Shown here in pieces: positions 31,869 through 40,783 of a stretch of 64,000 nucleotides of DNA. The stretch comes from Streptomyces griseochromogenes (GTDB taxonomy: Bacteria; Actinomycetota; Actinomycetes; Streptomycetales; Streptomycetaceae). Location of the stretch: assembly GCF_001542625.1 (NCBI RefSeq), contig NZ_CP016279.1:7564001-7628000 (forward strand). The letters are read 5' to 3'. The notes below the pieces were generated by a model that had not been told where the DNA came from, searched no databases, and saw only the letters and a list, made by a program, of their open reading frames with translations. A program made the position numbers and the translations under genes. Positions within the stretch are counted from its first letter, which is position 1, and the number at the start of each line of letters is the position of its first letter.

Positions 31869-33640
31869 TGCCCGCCACAGTGATCGACGAGCCGCCGGGC
31901 ATCACTGCGGTCTTCAGCGACGGGACCGGATGCACCCGCTGGGTGAACAGCCAGGCCCACGGCGAGAGGTTCTCCACCAGGAATCCGGCGCTGGCCCGTG
32001 AGCTGCTGCACGGCCTGGCCGATCTCGTGCATCCGCACGGGGACGTCGACCAGGAGAGCACGCTGGCCGGCTACCTGGGAGGGATCAGGGCCTTCACGAA
32101 CGGGCTGGCCGAGCTGGGATTCACCGGCGGCGCCGCCGAGCTGACCCGGGGGCGGCTGGCCGCGCACTGGATGAGCGGGAAGTACCGCCCGGTGGAAGAG
32201 GGCCGCGCGCGGATGATGCTGCGGCGCCTTGACGACCTGCACGGCGTGTTGCGTCCGGATGTCCGTGAGCTGGTCGACGGCCGCCGGTTCGTTTCCAAGA
32301 GGCGCCGCGACCAGAACTTCATACAGCCCTACAGCGAGACCGAGTGGTCAAGCCTGACCCAGGTCTGCCGCACCGCGGTCAAGGAGTCGTACGCGGCCCA
32401 CCGGCTCGCGGTGAAGACGGCGGAGTCGGGCCAGGATCCGCGCGTTGGCGGGTGGACGGACGCAAACCTGCTCTGGCTCTATGCCCAGGTGGGACCGGTG
32501 GAAGCGGCCCCGTTCGCGACCTGGTCCGCGGACCACCCCTCAGGGCTGTCGCAGTCGAGATTTCCGTGGCGCCGCAGCTGGCAGGCCGCCAAGTTGTTCC
32601 CCACGGTCAACGTCATGCTCGGCTACCGGCTGCTGTTCGGCGTCTACACCGGCATCGTCCCGGACGGGCTGGACGACCTCGGACTGGGCGATGTCGACTG
32701 GGCCGGGGACAGGACCATCCTGCTGGACTATGTGAAGGGCCGCACGGCCGAGGAGAGCCGGACGCTGACCACACGGGCGACCCGGCTGCTGCAGCAGTGG
32801 ACTGACCATACAGAACTCTCCCGCCGGTTCGCCCCGCCCGGGGCACGGGACGCACTCTGGGTCCGCTACGACACACACAATGCGGGTCCTTGGATCACCC
32901 GGCCCGCCACGGTCACCACGATCCGTGCGTGGGTGGTGGACAGAGGGCTGGTGGGTGACGACGGCCAGCCGCTGGCCTTGAACATGCACCGGATCCGCAC
33001 CACCTACGACTCGATGCGGGACCGCCGCGCGTGGGCGGGCAGCCGCCGCGCGACCCTGGACCCCAACCGGAGTCCTCAGGCCGAAGGCGACCACTACCTG
33101 GGAGCCGGGACCCCCAAGCAGCGCGAGCTCGTGGACGAGATCATCGCCGAGGCCCAGAACGACATGCTGAAACGGGCCGAACCACCGGTCGTCCTGGCGG
33201 ACGACGACGTCGCCGAGCTGGTCCGCGACTACCCGCAGAAAGTCGCTGCCCTGGGCCTGGACGACGAGGCTCTGGCCGCGCTGGTCGGCGGGGAACGGGA
33301 CGTGTTCACCGCTGCCTGCGGCGACCAGCTGTCGGGCCTGCACGGCCCGAAGGGGAAACCGTGCCCGGCCCGCCCATGGGTGTGCTTGCTCTGTCCGCTC
33401 GCCCTGTTCACCCCTCGGCACCTGCCCAATCTGATGCGGCTACGGGCGTTCTTCGCCCGCCAGTGGGACCAGATGCCCCAGGCCGAGTTCATGGGCGTCT
33501 TCGGCCGCTACGACCAGCGCCTGGCCGAGATCCTCACCCCCGATGCCCACTTCACCTCCCAGGCTCTGCTCGCCGCAGCCGCACAGGTCGCCGATGACGA
33601 TGACGAACTGCCGCTGCGGCCGGAAGAAGGAACACGATGA
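31868..33640 (+). CDS. Tyrosine recombinase 2 of the trio (Arg I altered)
   Basis: 590 aa. Catalytic-domain landmarks are NMHRIRTTYDS (His374, Arg377) and RSPQAEGDHYLGAG (Tyr410). At the first Arg position the usual TGxRxxE reads TGIVPDG (261-267), so Arg I appears to be missing. Residues after 420 extend beyond the recombinase fold and include CPARPWVCLLCPLALF, a possible zinc knuckle. It may need a partner to complete the active site, or act structurally in a hetero-oligomer. Overlaps recombinase 3 by ATGA. Confidence 0.8.
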   Translation: MPATVIDEPPGITAVFSDGTGCTRWVNSQAHGERFSTRNPALARELLHGLADLVHPHGDVDQESTLAGYLGGIRAFTNGLAELGFTGGAAELTRGRLAAHWMSGKYRPVEEGRARMMLRRLDDLHGVLRPDVRELVDGRRFVSKRRRDQNFIQPYSETEWSSLTQVCRTAVKESYAAHRLAVKTAESGQDPRVGGWTDANLLWLYAQVGPVEAAPFATWSADHPSGLSQSRFPWRRSWQAAKLFPTVNVMLGYRLLFGVYTGIVPDGLDDLGLGDVDWAGDRTILLDYVKGRTAEESRTLTTRATRLLQQWTDHTELSRRFAPPGARDALWVRYDTHNAGPWITRPATVTTIRAWVVDRGLVGDDGQPLALNMHRIRTTYDSMRDRRAWAGSRRATLDPNRSPQAEGDHYLGAGTPKQRELVDEIIAEAQNDMLKRAEPPVVLADDDVAELVRDYPQKVAALGLDDEALAALVGGERDVFTAACGDQLSGLHGPKGKPCPARPWVCLLCPLALFTPRHLPNLMRLRAFFARQWDQMPQAEFMGVFGRYDQRLAEILTPDAHFTSQALLAAAAQVADDDDELPLRPEEGTR

Positions 33641-35811
33641 CGACCGTGACCACTAAGGCGCCCGCGGGCTCCGGACCGGTCCGGAGCCCGCTCTTCGGGC
33701 TCGATGTCTGTGAAGAGGCCGGGCTGCGGGTGAAGCCGGGCGGGATGCGGCCCCGGGTCGGTGAGCCGGTCTGGTCCTTCACCGGTGTCGAGGGTCTGCC
33801 CGTCAGCCTCAAGCCGAGTGAACGCCGGCTGGACTTCTCCAGGATCCGGGATCCGCGCTGGCGCGTCGTGGCCGAGGAGTTCATCTTCGCGCGCCTGGCT
33901 CCGGGACACGAGGCCGTACGTGAACTGCCGCAGGCCTTCCGATATCCCATCGCGATCAGGACCTGCCTGGCCCGGCTCCAGAACCTGGCCGAGTGGTTCA
34001 ACTGGCTCACCGAACACGGGGTCACGTCGCTGGGGGAGGTCACACAGCTGCACTGTCAGGCGTACTACCTGCACCGCAGTGACGTGCGCGATCGCAAGGG
34101 CAGGATCCTTCGGCCCGCGGCTCCGGAGACACGGCTGGCCGCCGTCCAGGCCATGCAGGAGCCCGCCTTCTACGGCGAACTGTTCAGCACCGACCGGTTC
34201 GCCGACGGGTTCGTTCCGTGGCCCGGCCGTTCCCCCTTCGAGGTGGCCGGCTGCAAGCCGCGCGAGGCGAACGTGACCCAGCCGATGCGGCAGGACGCCC
34301 TGCAGCCGTGGCTGGCCGCGGCTCTCTACGTCGTCGAAACACTCGGCCCGCACGTCCTGGAACTGGTCGAGGCGGTCCGGCAGGAGGAAGCCCCGACCCT
34401 CTGGACCAGCAGTGAGAGGTGGCAGGCCCGTCTCAGCACAGCGATCCGTGCCCACATTGCCGAAGGTGTCCCACTGGAGGCACTCGAAGACATGGAAGTG
34501 ACCAGGCGACTGCTCGACGGATGGTCCCAGGACGACCCCCTGCTGAACGTGAGCCTGAACGCCCTTGCCCGCAAGGCGGGCAAGAAGACCTTCCCCCACC
34601 GCTGGATTCCCACCCTGCGTCCGCTGATGGAACAAGCGGTGGCCGCAGTCGGCGTGAGACCCCGATGGGGACGCGACGCGCGGGCGGTGTCACGCGCGGA
34701 CGGTGGCGGCGAGGTTCCGTGGACCGAAGGGGTCGAGGGAATCCTGGACTTGAAATTCCTGGTGGACAGGGTCCGGACGGCCTGCATCGTCGTCGTCGCC
34801 CTGCTCACTGGAATGCGGGCGAGTGAGTTGATGGAGATGCCGGTCGATGCCTGCGCGCCCCCGAAGGATCTGGGATCTGGCCGGATGCGATACCGGCTGA
34901 AAACCAAACTGATCAAGGGGCAGGGACCGGGCGGCGTCTGGGAAGAATGGGTCACTGTCCGCCAAGCGTATTCTGCAGTCCAACTCGCGGTCGGACTCCG
35001 GGACCCGCAGGACACGTCCTCACGCGCGTTTGGCCGGTTCACCTTCAATGGGCGGTGCGCGAGCCTGCGAACCTGGGTCAACGGCCCGGAAGGGCAACGA
35101 CTGGGACTTGCGCCGATACCGAACGACCCGATTAGCCTGCAGATCACCCGCCGCACCCTGGCCATGGAACTCGCACACCGTCCCGGCGGATTGCTGGCCG
35201 CGAAGATTCACCTCAAGCACGTGAGCGTGGTCACTACCGAGGGATATGCAGCAAGGCCCGGCGGTGCACAAGCAGAGTTCCTTTCCGACGTTGCCGCAGA
35301 AGAGCAGGTTCGAAACAAAGACTTGACCTTGGAAGCCTTCCGTGATTCCCAGAAGGGGATCCTTCCCACCGGCTCCGGAGCGCGCGATCTCATCGAGTTC
35401 TTTGCCTCTGTCGACGAGAAGCTGAAGGAGATGGAGGCATCCGCACCAGGGGTCAAGCCAGGGGACCAGGAGGTCATCAACCTGCTGTCCAGACGGGCGA
35501 AGACACTACACCTGGGAATCGCCAACTACTGCTGGTTCATCGATCCGTCCAAGGCGCTGTGCCTGATCCTCGCGGGGACGCCCGGGGCCGACAAACCGCT
35601 GGCCGGCATGTGTGACTCCGTCCGCTGCCCGCAAGCCACCCACCATCAGAGCCACCGCCCGGTCTGGGCCGCCAGCGCGGAGAACAAAAAGGTCTTCATG
35701 GGCGGCATCGGGCGAGGCCAGCCCACAGAGAAATCCCGCCTGCAAGCCGACCTGAACCGCGATTTGCGTGTCCTGGCCGAGATCGATGCCGCGAACGGAA
35801 CTGGAGTCTGA
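33637..35811 (+). CDS. Tyrosine recombinase 3 of the trio (large, TnpB-like)
   Basis: 724 aa. LLTGMRASELMEM supplies Arg394, and LKHVSVVTTEGYAAR supplies His528 and Tyr537. The expected HxxR box reads QITRRTLAMELAH, with Thr504 at or near the His position. The C-terminal 180 residues contain a coiled stretch and CDSVRCPQATHHQSH, a Cys/His cluster that could bind zinc. Length and layout resemble Tn554 TnpB. ATG start overlaps the previous stop by 4 nt; the next gene begins after a 1-nt gap. Confidence 0.82.
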   Translation: MTTVTTKAPAGSGPVRSPLFGLDVCEEAGLRVKPGGMRPRVGEPVWSFTGVEGLPVSLKPSERRLDFSRIRDPRWRVVAEEFIFARLAPGHEAVRELPQAFRYPIAIRTCLARLQNLAEWFNWLTEHGVTSLGEVTQLHCQAYYLHRSDVRDRKGRILRPAAPETRLAAVQAMQEPAFYGELFSTDRFADGFVPWPGRSPFEVAGCKPREANVTQPMRQDALQPWLAAALYVVETLGPHVLELVEAVRQEEAPTLWTSSERWQARLSTAIRAHIAEGVPLEALEDMEVTRRLLDGWSQDDPLLNVSLNALARKAGKKTFPHRWIPTLRPLMEQAVAAVGVRPRWGRDARAVSRADGGGEVPWTEGVEGILDLKFLVDRVRTACIVVVALLTGMRASELMEMPVDACAPPKDLGSGRMRYRLKTKLIKGQGPGGVWEEWVTVRQAYSAVQLAVGLRDPQDTSSRAFGRFTFNGRCASLRTWVNGPEGQRLGLAPIPNDPISLQITRRTLAMELAHRPGGLLAAKIHLKHVSVVTTEGYAARPGGAQAEFLSDVAAEEQVRNKDLTLEAFRDSQKGILPTGSGARDLIEFFASVDEKLKEMEASAPGVKPGDQEVINLLSRRAKTLHLGIANYCWFIDPSKALCLILAGTPGADKPLAGMCDSVRCPQATHHQSHRPVWAASAENKKVFMGGIGRGQPTEKSRLQADLNRDLRVLAEIDAANGTGV

Positions 35812-35812
35812 C

Positions 35813-36310
35813 ATGGGACGCATCAGCGAAGAGGCTCGGAGTCGGAAAGAAGAAGCGATCCGGGCCGCAACGGACCGGATCCTGCGGGGTGAACTTCCAC
35901 CCGGGGGAAAATGCGATCTCAGCACCCTGGCCACAGAGGCCGGAGTGACCCGCACGGCGTTCTACCCGAAGAAGAACCGTGACGGCACCACTCGGCCCGG
36001 CCCATACCAGCACTTGGCCGAGGAATTCGAGAGGCGCTTGAAACTCCTCCAGGAAGCCGGAGCCGTCGTCGACCCCAGAATCGCCCAGATCCAACGACTC
36101 AAGGACACCAACACTCAACTCGAAGAACGCATCAAGAAACAGAACATCGAAATCGACGAACTCAAGGAATTCCAGCAACTGGCCCTGTCCCGGATAGCGG
36201 CCCAGCACCTGGAGATTGAGCGCCTACGCACTGAGGCGGCAGCCGGCGGCAAGGTCACCGTCCTCACGCCACGACGATCGGTCTCCGGGACGATCGGCAC
36301 CTGCAACTGA
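35813..36310 (+). CDS. TnpC/DUF6262-like HTH and coiled-coil protein
   Basis: 165 aa. Residues about 1-60 form a HTH (DLSTLATEAGVTRTAFYPKK) and about 95-150 a coiled coil (RLKDTNTQLEERIKKQNIEI). Small proteins with a HTH plus coiled coil follow the recombinase genes in Tn554-like elements (TnpC, DUF6262 family) and influence orientation or efficiency of insertion. It ends the operon before a strong terminator. Confidence 0.7.
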   Translation: MGRISEEARSRKEEAIRAATDRILRGELPPGGKCDLSTLATEAGVTRTAFYPKKNRDGTTRPGPYQHLAEEFERRLKLLQEAGAVVDPRIAQIQRLKDTNTQLEERIKKQNIEIDELKEFQQLALSRIAAQHLEIERLRTEAAAGGKVTVLTPRRSVSGTIGTCN

Positions 36311-36314
36311 CCCT

Positions 36315-36341
36315 CCGGCCGGGGCCCCGGGCCCCGGCCGG
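36315..36341 (+). terminator. Terminator of the recombinase operon
   Basis: Near-perfect palindrome: 12-bp stem CCGGCCGGGGCC / GGCCCCGGCCGG with a 3-nt loop, immediately after the TnpC-like gene. From here to 36543 there is no supported gene; this is the right-end non-coding part of the element. Confidence 0.8.
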
Positions 36342-36543
36342 CCGTCTGACGGCAAATCTCGCCTGGCCTCGTGGCACAGGGCACTGGTGAGGCTTACTCG
36401 CACCATGCAATCCTTCAGAGCCACTTCCGCAGCCACTATGACTCAAATCACTAGGTATGCTTCCGGCTGCCATCCAGAGCGACACCACGCTCCTGCGCTA
36501 AGCGACACGGGCTGAGGACTCGCCCACCGCCAAAGCGACGTGA

Positions 36544-36574
36544 CCTGCGAGGGACACGAACTTTGCGGAAAGAA
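36544..36574 (-). repeat. Right terminal imperfect inverted repeat of the recombinase element
   Basis: Partner of 30308-30340; in reverse complement it begins TTCTTTCCGCAAAGTTCGTG. It lies directly inside the right CTGGG junction. Confidence 0.65.
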
Positions 36575-36579
36575 GCTGG

Positions 36580-36768
36580 GATCTCGGCCCGCGCGTCACG
36601 GTCGCCTGCGACGACTCTCTGGCGAACCCGAACGCGATCGAGGACGCCTGGAAGCACGCGCGTGCAGTAGTCGAGCACCGGGACGAGGTGGTCGGCAAGG
36701 CGCGGATCATCGCTGCCATGCGCCAGACCCAGCACCTGCTGGAGCGAGCTACAGCCGTCGCCGCCTAG
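36580..36768 (+). pseudogene. Phage N6-DNA-methylase-like gene, 3' part (interrupted)
   Basis: Reads in phase from the restored codon GAT: DLGPRVTVACDDSLANPNAI, then EDAWKHARAVVEHRDEVVGK to TAG. It has no start of its own. The match of frame and sense with the left fragment shows the two were one gene of 353 codons. It contains no NPPF/Y or DPPY motif. Confidence 0.85.
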
Positions 36769-36804
36769 CGACATCCCCACCCCACCTGACCTGCACTAAC
36801 GCAG

Positions 36805-36832
36805 TTGACCCCACCCCGATAGATAGTAGAAT
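36805..36832 (+). promoter_or_regulatory. Phage early promoter P6
   Basis: TTGACC, 16 bp, TAGAAT in GATAGTAGAATAAT. The leader contains GCTGGGAGGGAAACCC and CCCAGC, able to pair, similar to P3's leader. Confidence 0.85.
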
Positions 36833-36893
36833 AATTTCAAGAGCTGGGAGGGAAACCCACCACCCAGCCGACCGCAGACAGGAAGCAACCCTC

Positions 36894-37295
36894 GTGACCG
36901 ACACCGTCCACGCCCTGCTCATCGACCCCACCGGCACCGTCAGCGACCTCCGCCTGAGCACCGATCCGCACACCCAGGCCCGGCAGGTCCACGATCTACT
37001 CGGAGACAACGCTGAGATCGTGGGCTACGCCCACCACGAAGGCGGCTCACACACCGTCGCCTTCGCCAGCGAACTCCGCGAGGACCTGCCGCCGAACCTG
37101 CCCGCGGCCCTCGCCCTGGTCCTCCTCACCGACACCTCCCTCATCATCGTCAACCTCAACGGGCCCGTCCTGTTCGCCGGCTTCGCCTCGTGCGGACACC
37201 TCACCGACCTGACCCCCACGGCGATCAGCCTGATCCGCACCGTCGAGCCCCGCATCCCCGGCACCTTGCCGAAAACCGGACACCCCCGCAGCTGA
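36894..37295 (+). CDS. Phage protein of unknown function
   Basis: 133 aa; GTG with GGAAG upstream; first gene behind P6. Its N-terminus VHALLIDPTGTVSDLRL resembles small DUF3846-like phage proteins, but only loosely. A hydrophobic strand region (LALVLLTDTSLIIVNLNGPVL) is part of the fold rather than a clear membrane segment. No catalytic motif. Confidence 0.7.
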   Translation: MTDTVHALLIDPTGTVSDLRLSTDPHTQARQVHDLLGDNAEIVGYAHHEGGSHTVAFASELREDLPPNLPAALALVLLTDTSLIIVNLNGPVLFAGFASCGHLTDLTPTAISLIRTVEPRIPGTLPKTGHPRS

Positions 37296-37349
37296 CCCGC
37301 ACACGAACTCGCCTACTGCCCACGCCTCTTGGCCAAAGGAACCACCCGC

Positions 37350-37988
37350 ATGACCGCCACCGACACCGCGCCCACCGCCGAAGTCACGCACGAACCGACG
37401 CAGCACCTCCTCACCGAGATCGACCTGTACCTCCTGGCGAAGCCCATCGCGGATGCGCTCGGCGACGGCTGGAGCGAGGACGACGACGAGGCCCATGTGG
37501 ACGTGGACAGAGCGATCAGGCTCCACCACACCGACGGCCGCGCGATCGGCATACGCCACCTGTGGCGTGGCCAGGCCGTGCAGACCTTCGCCATCGGCGC
37601 CCCGTCCCCCGAGTCCGGCGGCAAGACCGCCTCGCCCACCAGCAACAGGCTGCCTCCGGAAACCCGCTACAGCACCGGCGTCCGCTTCACCACCGACTCA
37701 CCGCTCGACGAGATCCTCAACTCGATCCGCACCGTGCTGCTGCCCGCCTTCGACGGCAACCGCCCTCCCCTGAACGCCAACGGCACCCGCATCCTGCCCA
37801 CCCCGGCAGGCGACCAGCAGACCGCCGCCAGCACCGACCCTTCCCCGAAGACCAAGGCGACCAAGGCGGCGCCCGCACCGGCGAACACCAAGAGCAGCAC
37901 ACGCCGGTCCACGGCACCGGCCAACCGGACAACGAAGTCCCCGGCCAACCGCAAGCCGCGCCGGGCTGCTGCCACAGCCGCCGCCTGA
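37350..37988 (+). CDS. Phage protein with disordered basic tail, unknown function
   Basis: 212 aa; ATG 37350 chosen because AAAGGA lies upstream. Residues 15-130 form an acidic alpha/beta domain (TEIDLYLLAKPIADALGDGW). The last 70 are Lys/Thr/Pro/Ala-rich and probably disordered, as in DNA-associated phage proteins. It precedes the ParB-like gene. Confidence 0.7.
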   Translation: MTATDTAPTAEVTHEPTQHLLTEIDLYLLAKPIADALGDGWSEDDDEAHVDVDRAIRLHHTDGRAIGIRHLWRGQAVQTFAIGAPSPESGGKTASPTSNRLPPETRYSTGVRFTTDSPLDEILNSIRTVLLPAFDGNRPPLNANGTRILPTPAGDQQTAASTDPSPKTKATKAAPAPANTKSSTRRSTAPANRTTKSPANRKPRRAAATAAA

Positions 37989-38010
37989 CAAAGCCAGCCC
38001 ATCGCAACCC

Positions 38011-38046
38011 GGGCGGGCACCGGCCAACCGGAACCCGTGCCCGCCC
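38011..38046 (+). terminator. Intergenic hairpin before the ParB-like gene
   Basis: Perfect 10-bp stem GGGCGGGCAC / GTGCCCGCCC with a 16-nt loop; no U-run. Similar strong GC hairpins recur between early genes (for example 25223-25249). Confidence 0.45.
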
Positions 38047-38071
38047 CGCGTACGAAAGAACCACACACCCC

Positions 38072-39679
38072 ATGAGCACCACCGCCACGCGGCCGACCGC
38101 CGTCGAAGGCTTCACCGGCCGCTTCGCCTGGCTCGACCCCCACGACCTGGTCGTCGACCCGTACAACCACCGCAAGCACCGCGCCGATAAAGACACCACC
38201 CGACCCGATCCGGCTCTTCAGGCCAGCGTCGACGAACTCGGCGTCCTCACCCCGCTCATGGTGCGCCCCCAGACCGGCGACCGCGAAGGACAGCTCGGCA
38301 TCATCTTCGGCCAGCGCCGCAACAACGCCGCCCTGGCCGCGGCGAAGAAGGCCAAGGCGAAGAAGAAGCCCTACCGGCTGGTCCCGGCGATCATCCGAGC
38401 GGACCTCGCCGGCGTCGACGACGAGGCCCTCGCCATGTCGTTCATCGAGAACAAGGACCGCGCGGCAGCGACGGTCCGCGACGACATCGAAGCCGCCCAG
38501 CAACTCGCCCTGATGGACGTCGCCAAGACCCGCAAGGCACGCCTCGCCCGCGCCATCGGCCTGAAGCCCACCGAACTCGCCGCCTCCATCAAGGCCGTCC
38601 AACTCACCGACGAGGGCCTCAAGGACGGGCTCGAATCCGACTTCAACTTGATCGAACTCGCCGAGTTCCAAGAGGTCGAGGACGTCGACGGCGCACTGTG
38701 GACCCTGAAGTGGGCCAAGCGCCGCGACCTGGGCGAAGACAACACCAAGCGCGGTCACTGGAAGCATGCCCTCGCCGAACTGCGGGCCAAGAAGGAGCTT
38801 CAGCGCGCACAGCACCAACTCGTCGAGGACCTCACCGCAGCCGAGATCCCGGTCCTCGAGTGGCGCTGGACCTGGACCGACACGACAACGCGCCCGCTCA
38901 CCGACCTGCGCACCGCTGACGACGGGCCGATCACAGCCGACGAACACCGCGACTGCCCAGGGCACGCGGCGTGCATCTTCCCCCAGGAAGCCGAGGCGAT
39001 ATGGCTATGCACCGCATGGCGTCAGCACGGGCACGCCCTCAGCCCCGACGCCGCACCGGACAACACCAGCCAGACGGAAGACCAGGAAGCCGCTGCCCAG
39101 GCCCGCCGCGAGGTCATCGCGAACAACAAGGCATGGAGGCAGGCCCGCACCGTCCGCCACGAGTTCATCACTGACCTGTGCAGCCAGCCGGAGGCCAGCC
39201 TGCGCGTGTGGCCGCTGATTCTGACGACGATCACCGACACCAGCTACGCCTACTCCAACTACGTCAGCCGCTTCCGCACCGATCTGGTCGCCCAGTTCCT
39301 CGGCGTACCGGACCCCAACGAAGGCCACAGCAAGTTCAGCCGGGTCGACGATCCCTTCGCCGACGTCATCGCCCGCACCAGCCCGGCCCGTGCCTGGCAC
39401 ATCCTCCTCGCGCACGTCGCCGCCGCGCACGAAGTCGAGCACATGGACGACGCCGCATGGCGGGGCCGCATCGACCCGCAGACCGTCGGCTGGCTGTCGT
39501 TCCTCGAAGCGGAGGGCTACGTCCTCAGCGCCATCGAAGCGGCAACGGTTGCCGCCGGCCGCGCGCAGCAAGCCGAAGGCGAGCAGCAGGGTCAGGCGGA
39601 ATCTGAAGCCGACCAGTCGTCCAAGAACACCGAGCGGCAGCCCGACCGGGCAGAAGGGGCTATGCCAGCCGCCGCCTGA
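38072..39679 (+). CDS. ParB-like nuclease/partition-domain protein
   Basis: 535 aa from ATG 38072. The N-terminal ParB domain includes LDPHDLVVDPYNHRKH, LQASVDELGVLTPLMVRP and the ParB box GQRRNNAALAAAKKA, then MSFIENKDRAAATVRD. A HTH-like region follows (ARLARAIGLKPTELAASIKAVQL). The long C-terminal half is helical with two Cys (CPGHAACIF) and no known domain. Stand-alone ParB-like proteins of phages can be nucleases, CTPases or transcription factors; no ParA is present, so a classic partition pair is unlikely. Confidence 0.8.
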   Translation: MSTTATRPTAVEGFTGRFAWLDPHDLVVDPYNHRKHRADKDTTRPDPALQASVDELGVLTPLMVRPQTGDREGQLGIIFGQRRNNAALAAAKKAKAKKKPYRLVPAIIRADLAGVDDEALAMSFIENKDRAAATVRDDIEAAQQLALMDVAKTRKARLARAIGLKPTELAASIKAVQLTDEGLKDGLESDFNLIELAEFQEVEDVDGALWTLKWAKRRDLGEDNTKRGHWKHALAELRAKKELQRAQHQLVEDLTAAEIPVLEWRWTWTDTTTRPLTDLRTADDGPITADEHRDCPGHAACIFPQEAEAIWLCTAWRQHGHALSPDAAPDNTSQTEDQEAAAQARREVIANNKAWRQARTVRHEFITDLCSQPEASLRVWPLILTTITDTSYAYSNYVSRFRTDLVAQFLGVPDPNEGHSKFSRVDDPFADVIARTSPARAWHILLAHVAAAHEVEHMDDAAWRGRIDPQTVGWLSFLEAEGYVLSAIEAATVAAGRAQQAEGEQQGQAESEADQSSKNTERQPDRAEGAMPAAA

Positions 39680-39806
39680 CCCATACCTGGTGGTCCGGCC
39701 ACAGACGGGCCACCACCCACCACAGCTTTCAGCACGACCACAGATCGAGGATCACCATGCTCAGCACCGCCAGCGCCACCCACCTCGTCCCCGACCGGAA
39801 CAGGTG

Positions 39807-40229
39807 ATGGGCAGCTACATCTACGGCGCCTCAATCTCCGGGAAACCTCACCTGGTCAACCGCTCCGCATGGCCGACCATCCACAACCGGTTCGTCCTGG
39901 CACGCTGCGGCCGACCCACCATCCGAGAGGTCCCCGAGCCCACCACAGATGAACTGTGCGGAAACTGCCGCCTCCTTCATGAGGCCGACCAGCGCAAGGC
40001 CCAGCCCGACCCCGAGACCTGCGCACTCGAGACGGTGAGGCAGCAGATCGCGGACGAGATCACCCACCGCCGCCATCGCCTCACCTCCCCCACCGCAGCA
40101 TCCTCCGCCGTCACCACGGAACGAGCCGCGATCATCGCCGGCCTCCTCATCGCCCTCACTATCGCGCTCGGCGCACCAGGCGATCAGCATGCCGCCGACC
40201 TTTACCTCCAGCAGCGCCTCGGCACCTGA
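39807..40229 (+). CDS. Small zinc-knuckle and membrane-segment phage protein
   Basis: 140 aa from ATG (GTG 39804 possible). The N-terminal part has Cys34 and CGNC (residues about 51-54), consistent with a small zinc site in a pattern seen in Streptomyces mobile-element proteins (HLVNRSAWPTIHNRFVLARCG). A hydrophobic stretch (AAIIAGLLIALTIALGA) near 110-125 is a membrane segment. Function unknown. Confidence 0.6.
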   Translation: MGSYIYGASISGKPHLVNRSAWPTIHNRFVLARCGRPTIREVPEPTTDELCGNCRLLHEADQRKAQPDPETCALETVRQQIADEITHRRHRLTSPTAASSAVTTERAAIIAGLLIALTIALGAPGDQHAADLYLQQRLGT

Positions 40230-40294
40230 CCGGTCGCTGCCGCACACACCGTCACGTCCGGATCGGATGAGACGGCACTTCAAGGACACACCTC

Positions 40295-40783
40295 TTGCAA
40301 TCCATCACCTGGCTTCGCCGCGAATACATCGGTCGCGAAGACGAACTGATCCACTTGGCCGCCGCAGCGAAGCTCGTCGGAGTCACTCGCTCCGCGGTCA
40401 GCAACTGGGCCAAACGCCATGACGACTTCCCGAAGGTCGCCCTCCTCACCGGCATCGGCCAGCGACGCAACAAGTACATCCCCCGAGAGGAGTTCCTCAC
40501 CTGGGCCAACGAACAACTCGGCAAGAACCAGGGCGGCACACGGCCCGGCCCATGGCGGCCCACCACCGTCCGGCGCGCCGAAGAAGTCGCCTACCACACA
40601 CGGCAGATAGCCCGCCTCACCGACATCGAGGCCCGTCAGACCGCGGCACTGAAGCGGACCAGAGCCTCGCTGCGCAAGCACCGAGCCGCACTGGAACGGG
40701 CACGCAAGGGCCTCTCAGCCGAAATCACTGCCGCCCGCGGCCTCGAAGACCCAATCGCACCGGACACGAGAACAACACCGTGA
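40295..40783 (+). CDS. HTH DNA-binding phage protein
   Basis: 162 aa from TTG. LIHLAAAAKLVGVTRSAVSN then WAKRHDDFPKVAL is a MerR/excisionase-type winged HTH, followed by a beta strand with IPREEFLTWANEQ. The second half is a long basic helix (RQTAALKRTRASLRKHRAALE). It likely binds DNA as a dimer, perhaps as a recombination directionality factor or repressor. The stop overlaps the next gene (GTGA). Confidence 0.7.
   Translation: MQSITWLRREYIGREDELIHLAAAAKLVGVTRSAVSNWAKRHDDFPKVALLTGIGQRRNKYIPREEFLTWANEQLGKNQGGTRPGPWRPTTVRRAEEVAYHTRQIARLTDIEARQTAALKRTRASLRKHRAALERARKGLSAEITAARGLEDPIAPDTRTTP

Larger units (their letters stand above)
30308..36580 (+). mobile_element. Tn554/RIT-like element with three tyrosine recombinases and a TnpC-like protein
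   Basis: 6,273 bp bounded by CTGGG at both junctions (30303-30307 and 36576-36580). Deleting one repeat plus the interior restores the methylase-like frame exactly. The ends carry imperfect inverted repeats of about 31-33 nt. Cargo is three recombinase genes and one small HTH/coiled-coil gene, all on the plus strand, with 1- and 4-nt overlaps or a 1-nt gap. Three adjacent recombinases describe 'recombinase in trio' elements; the gene sizes and the small fourth gene also fit Tn554 (TnpA, TnpB, TnpC). There is no passenger gene. Confidence 0.85.
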
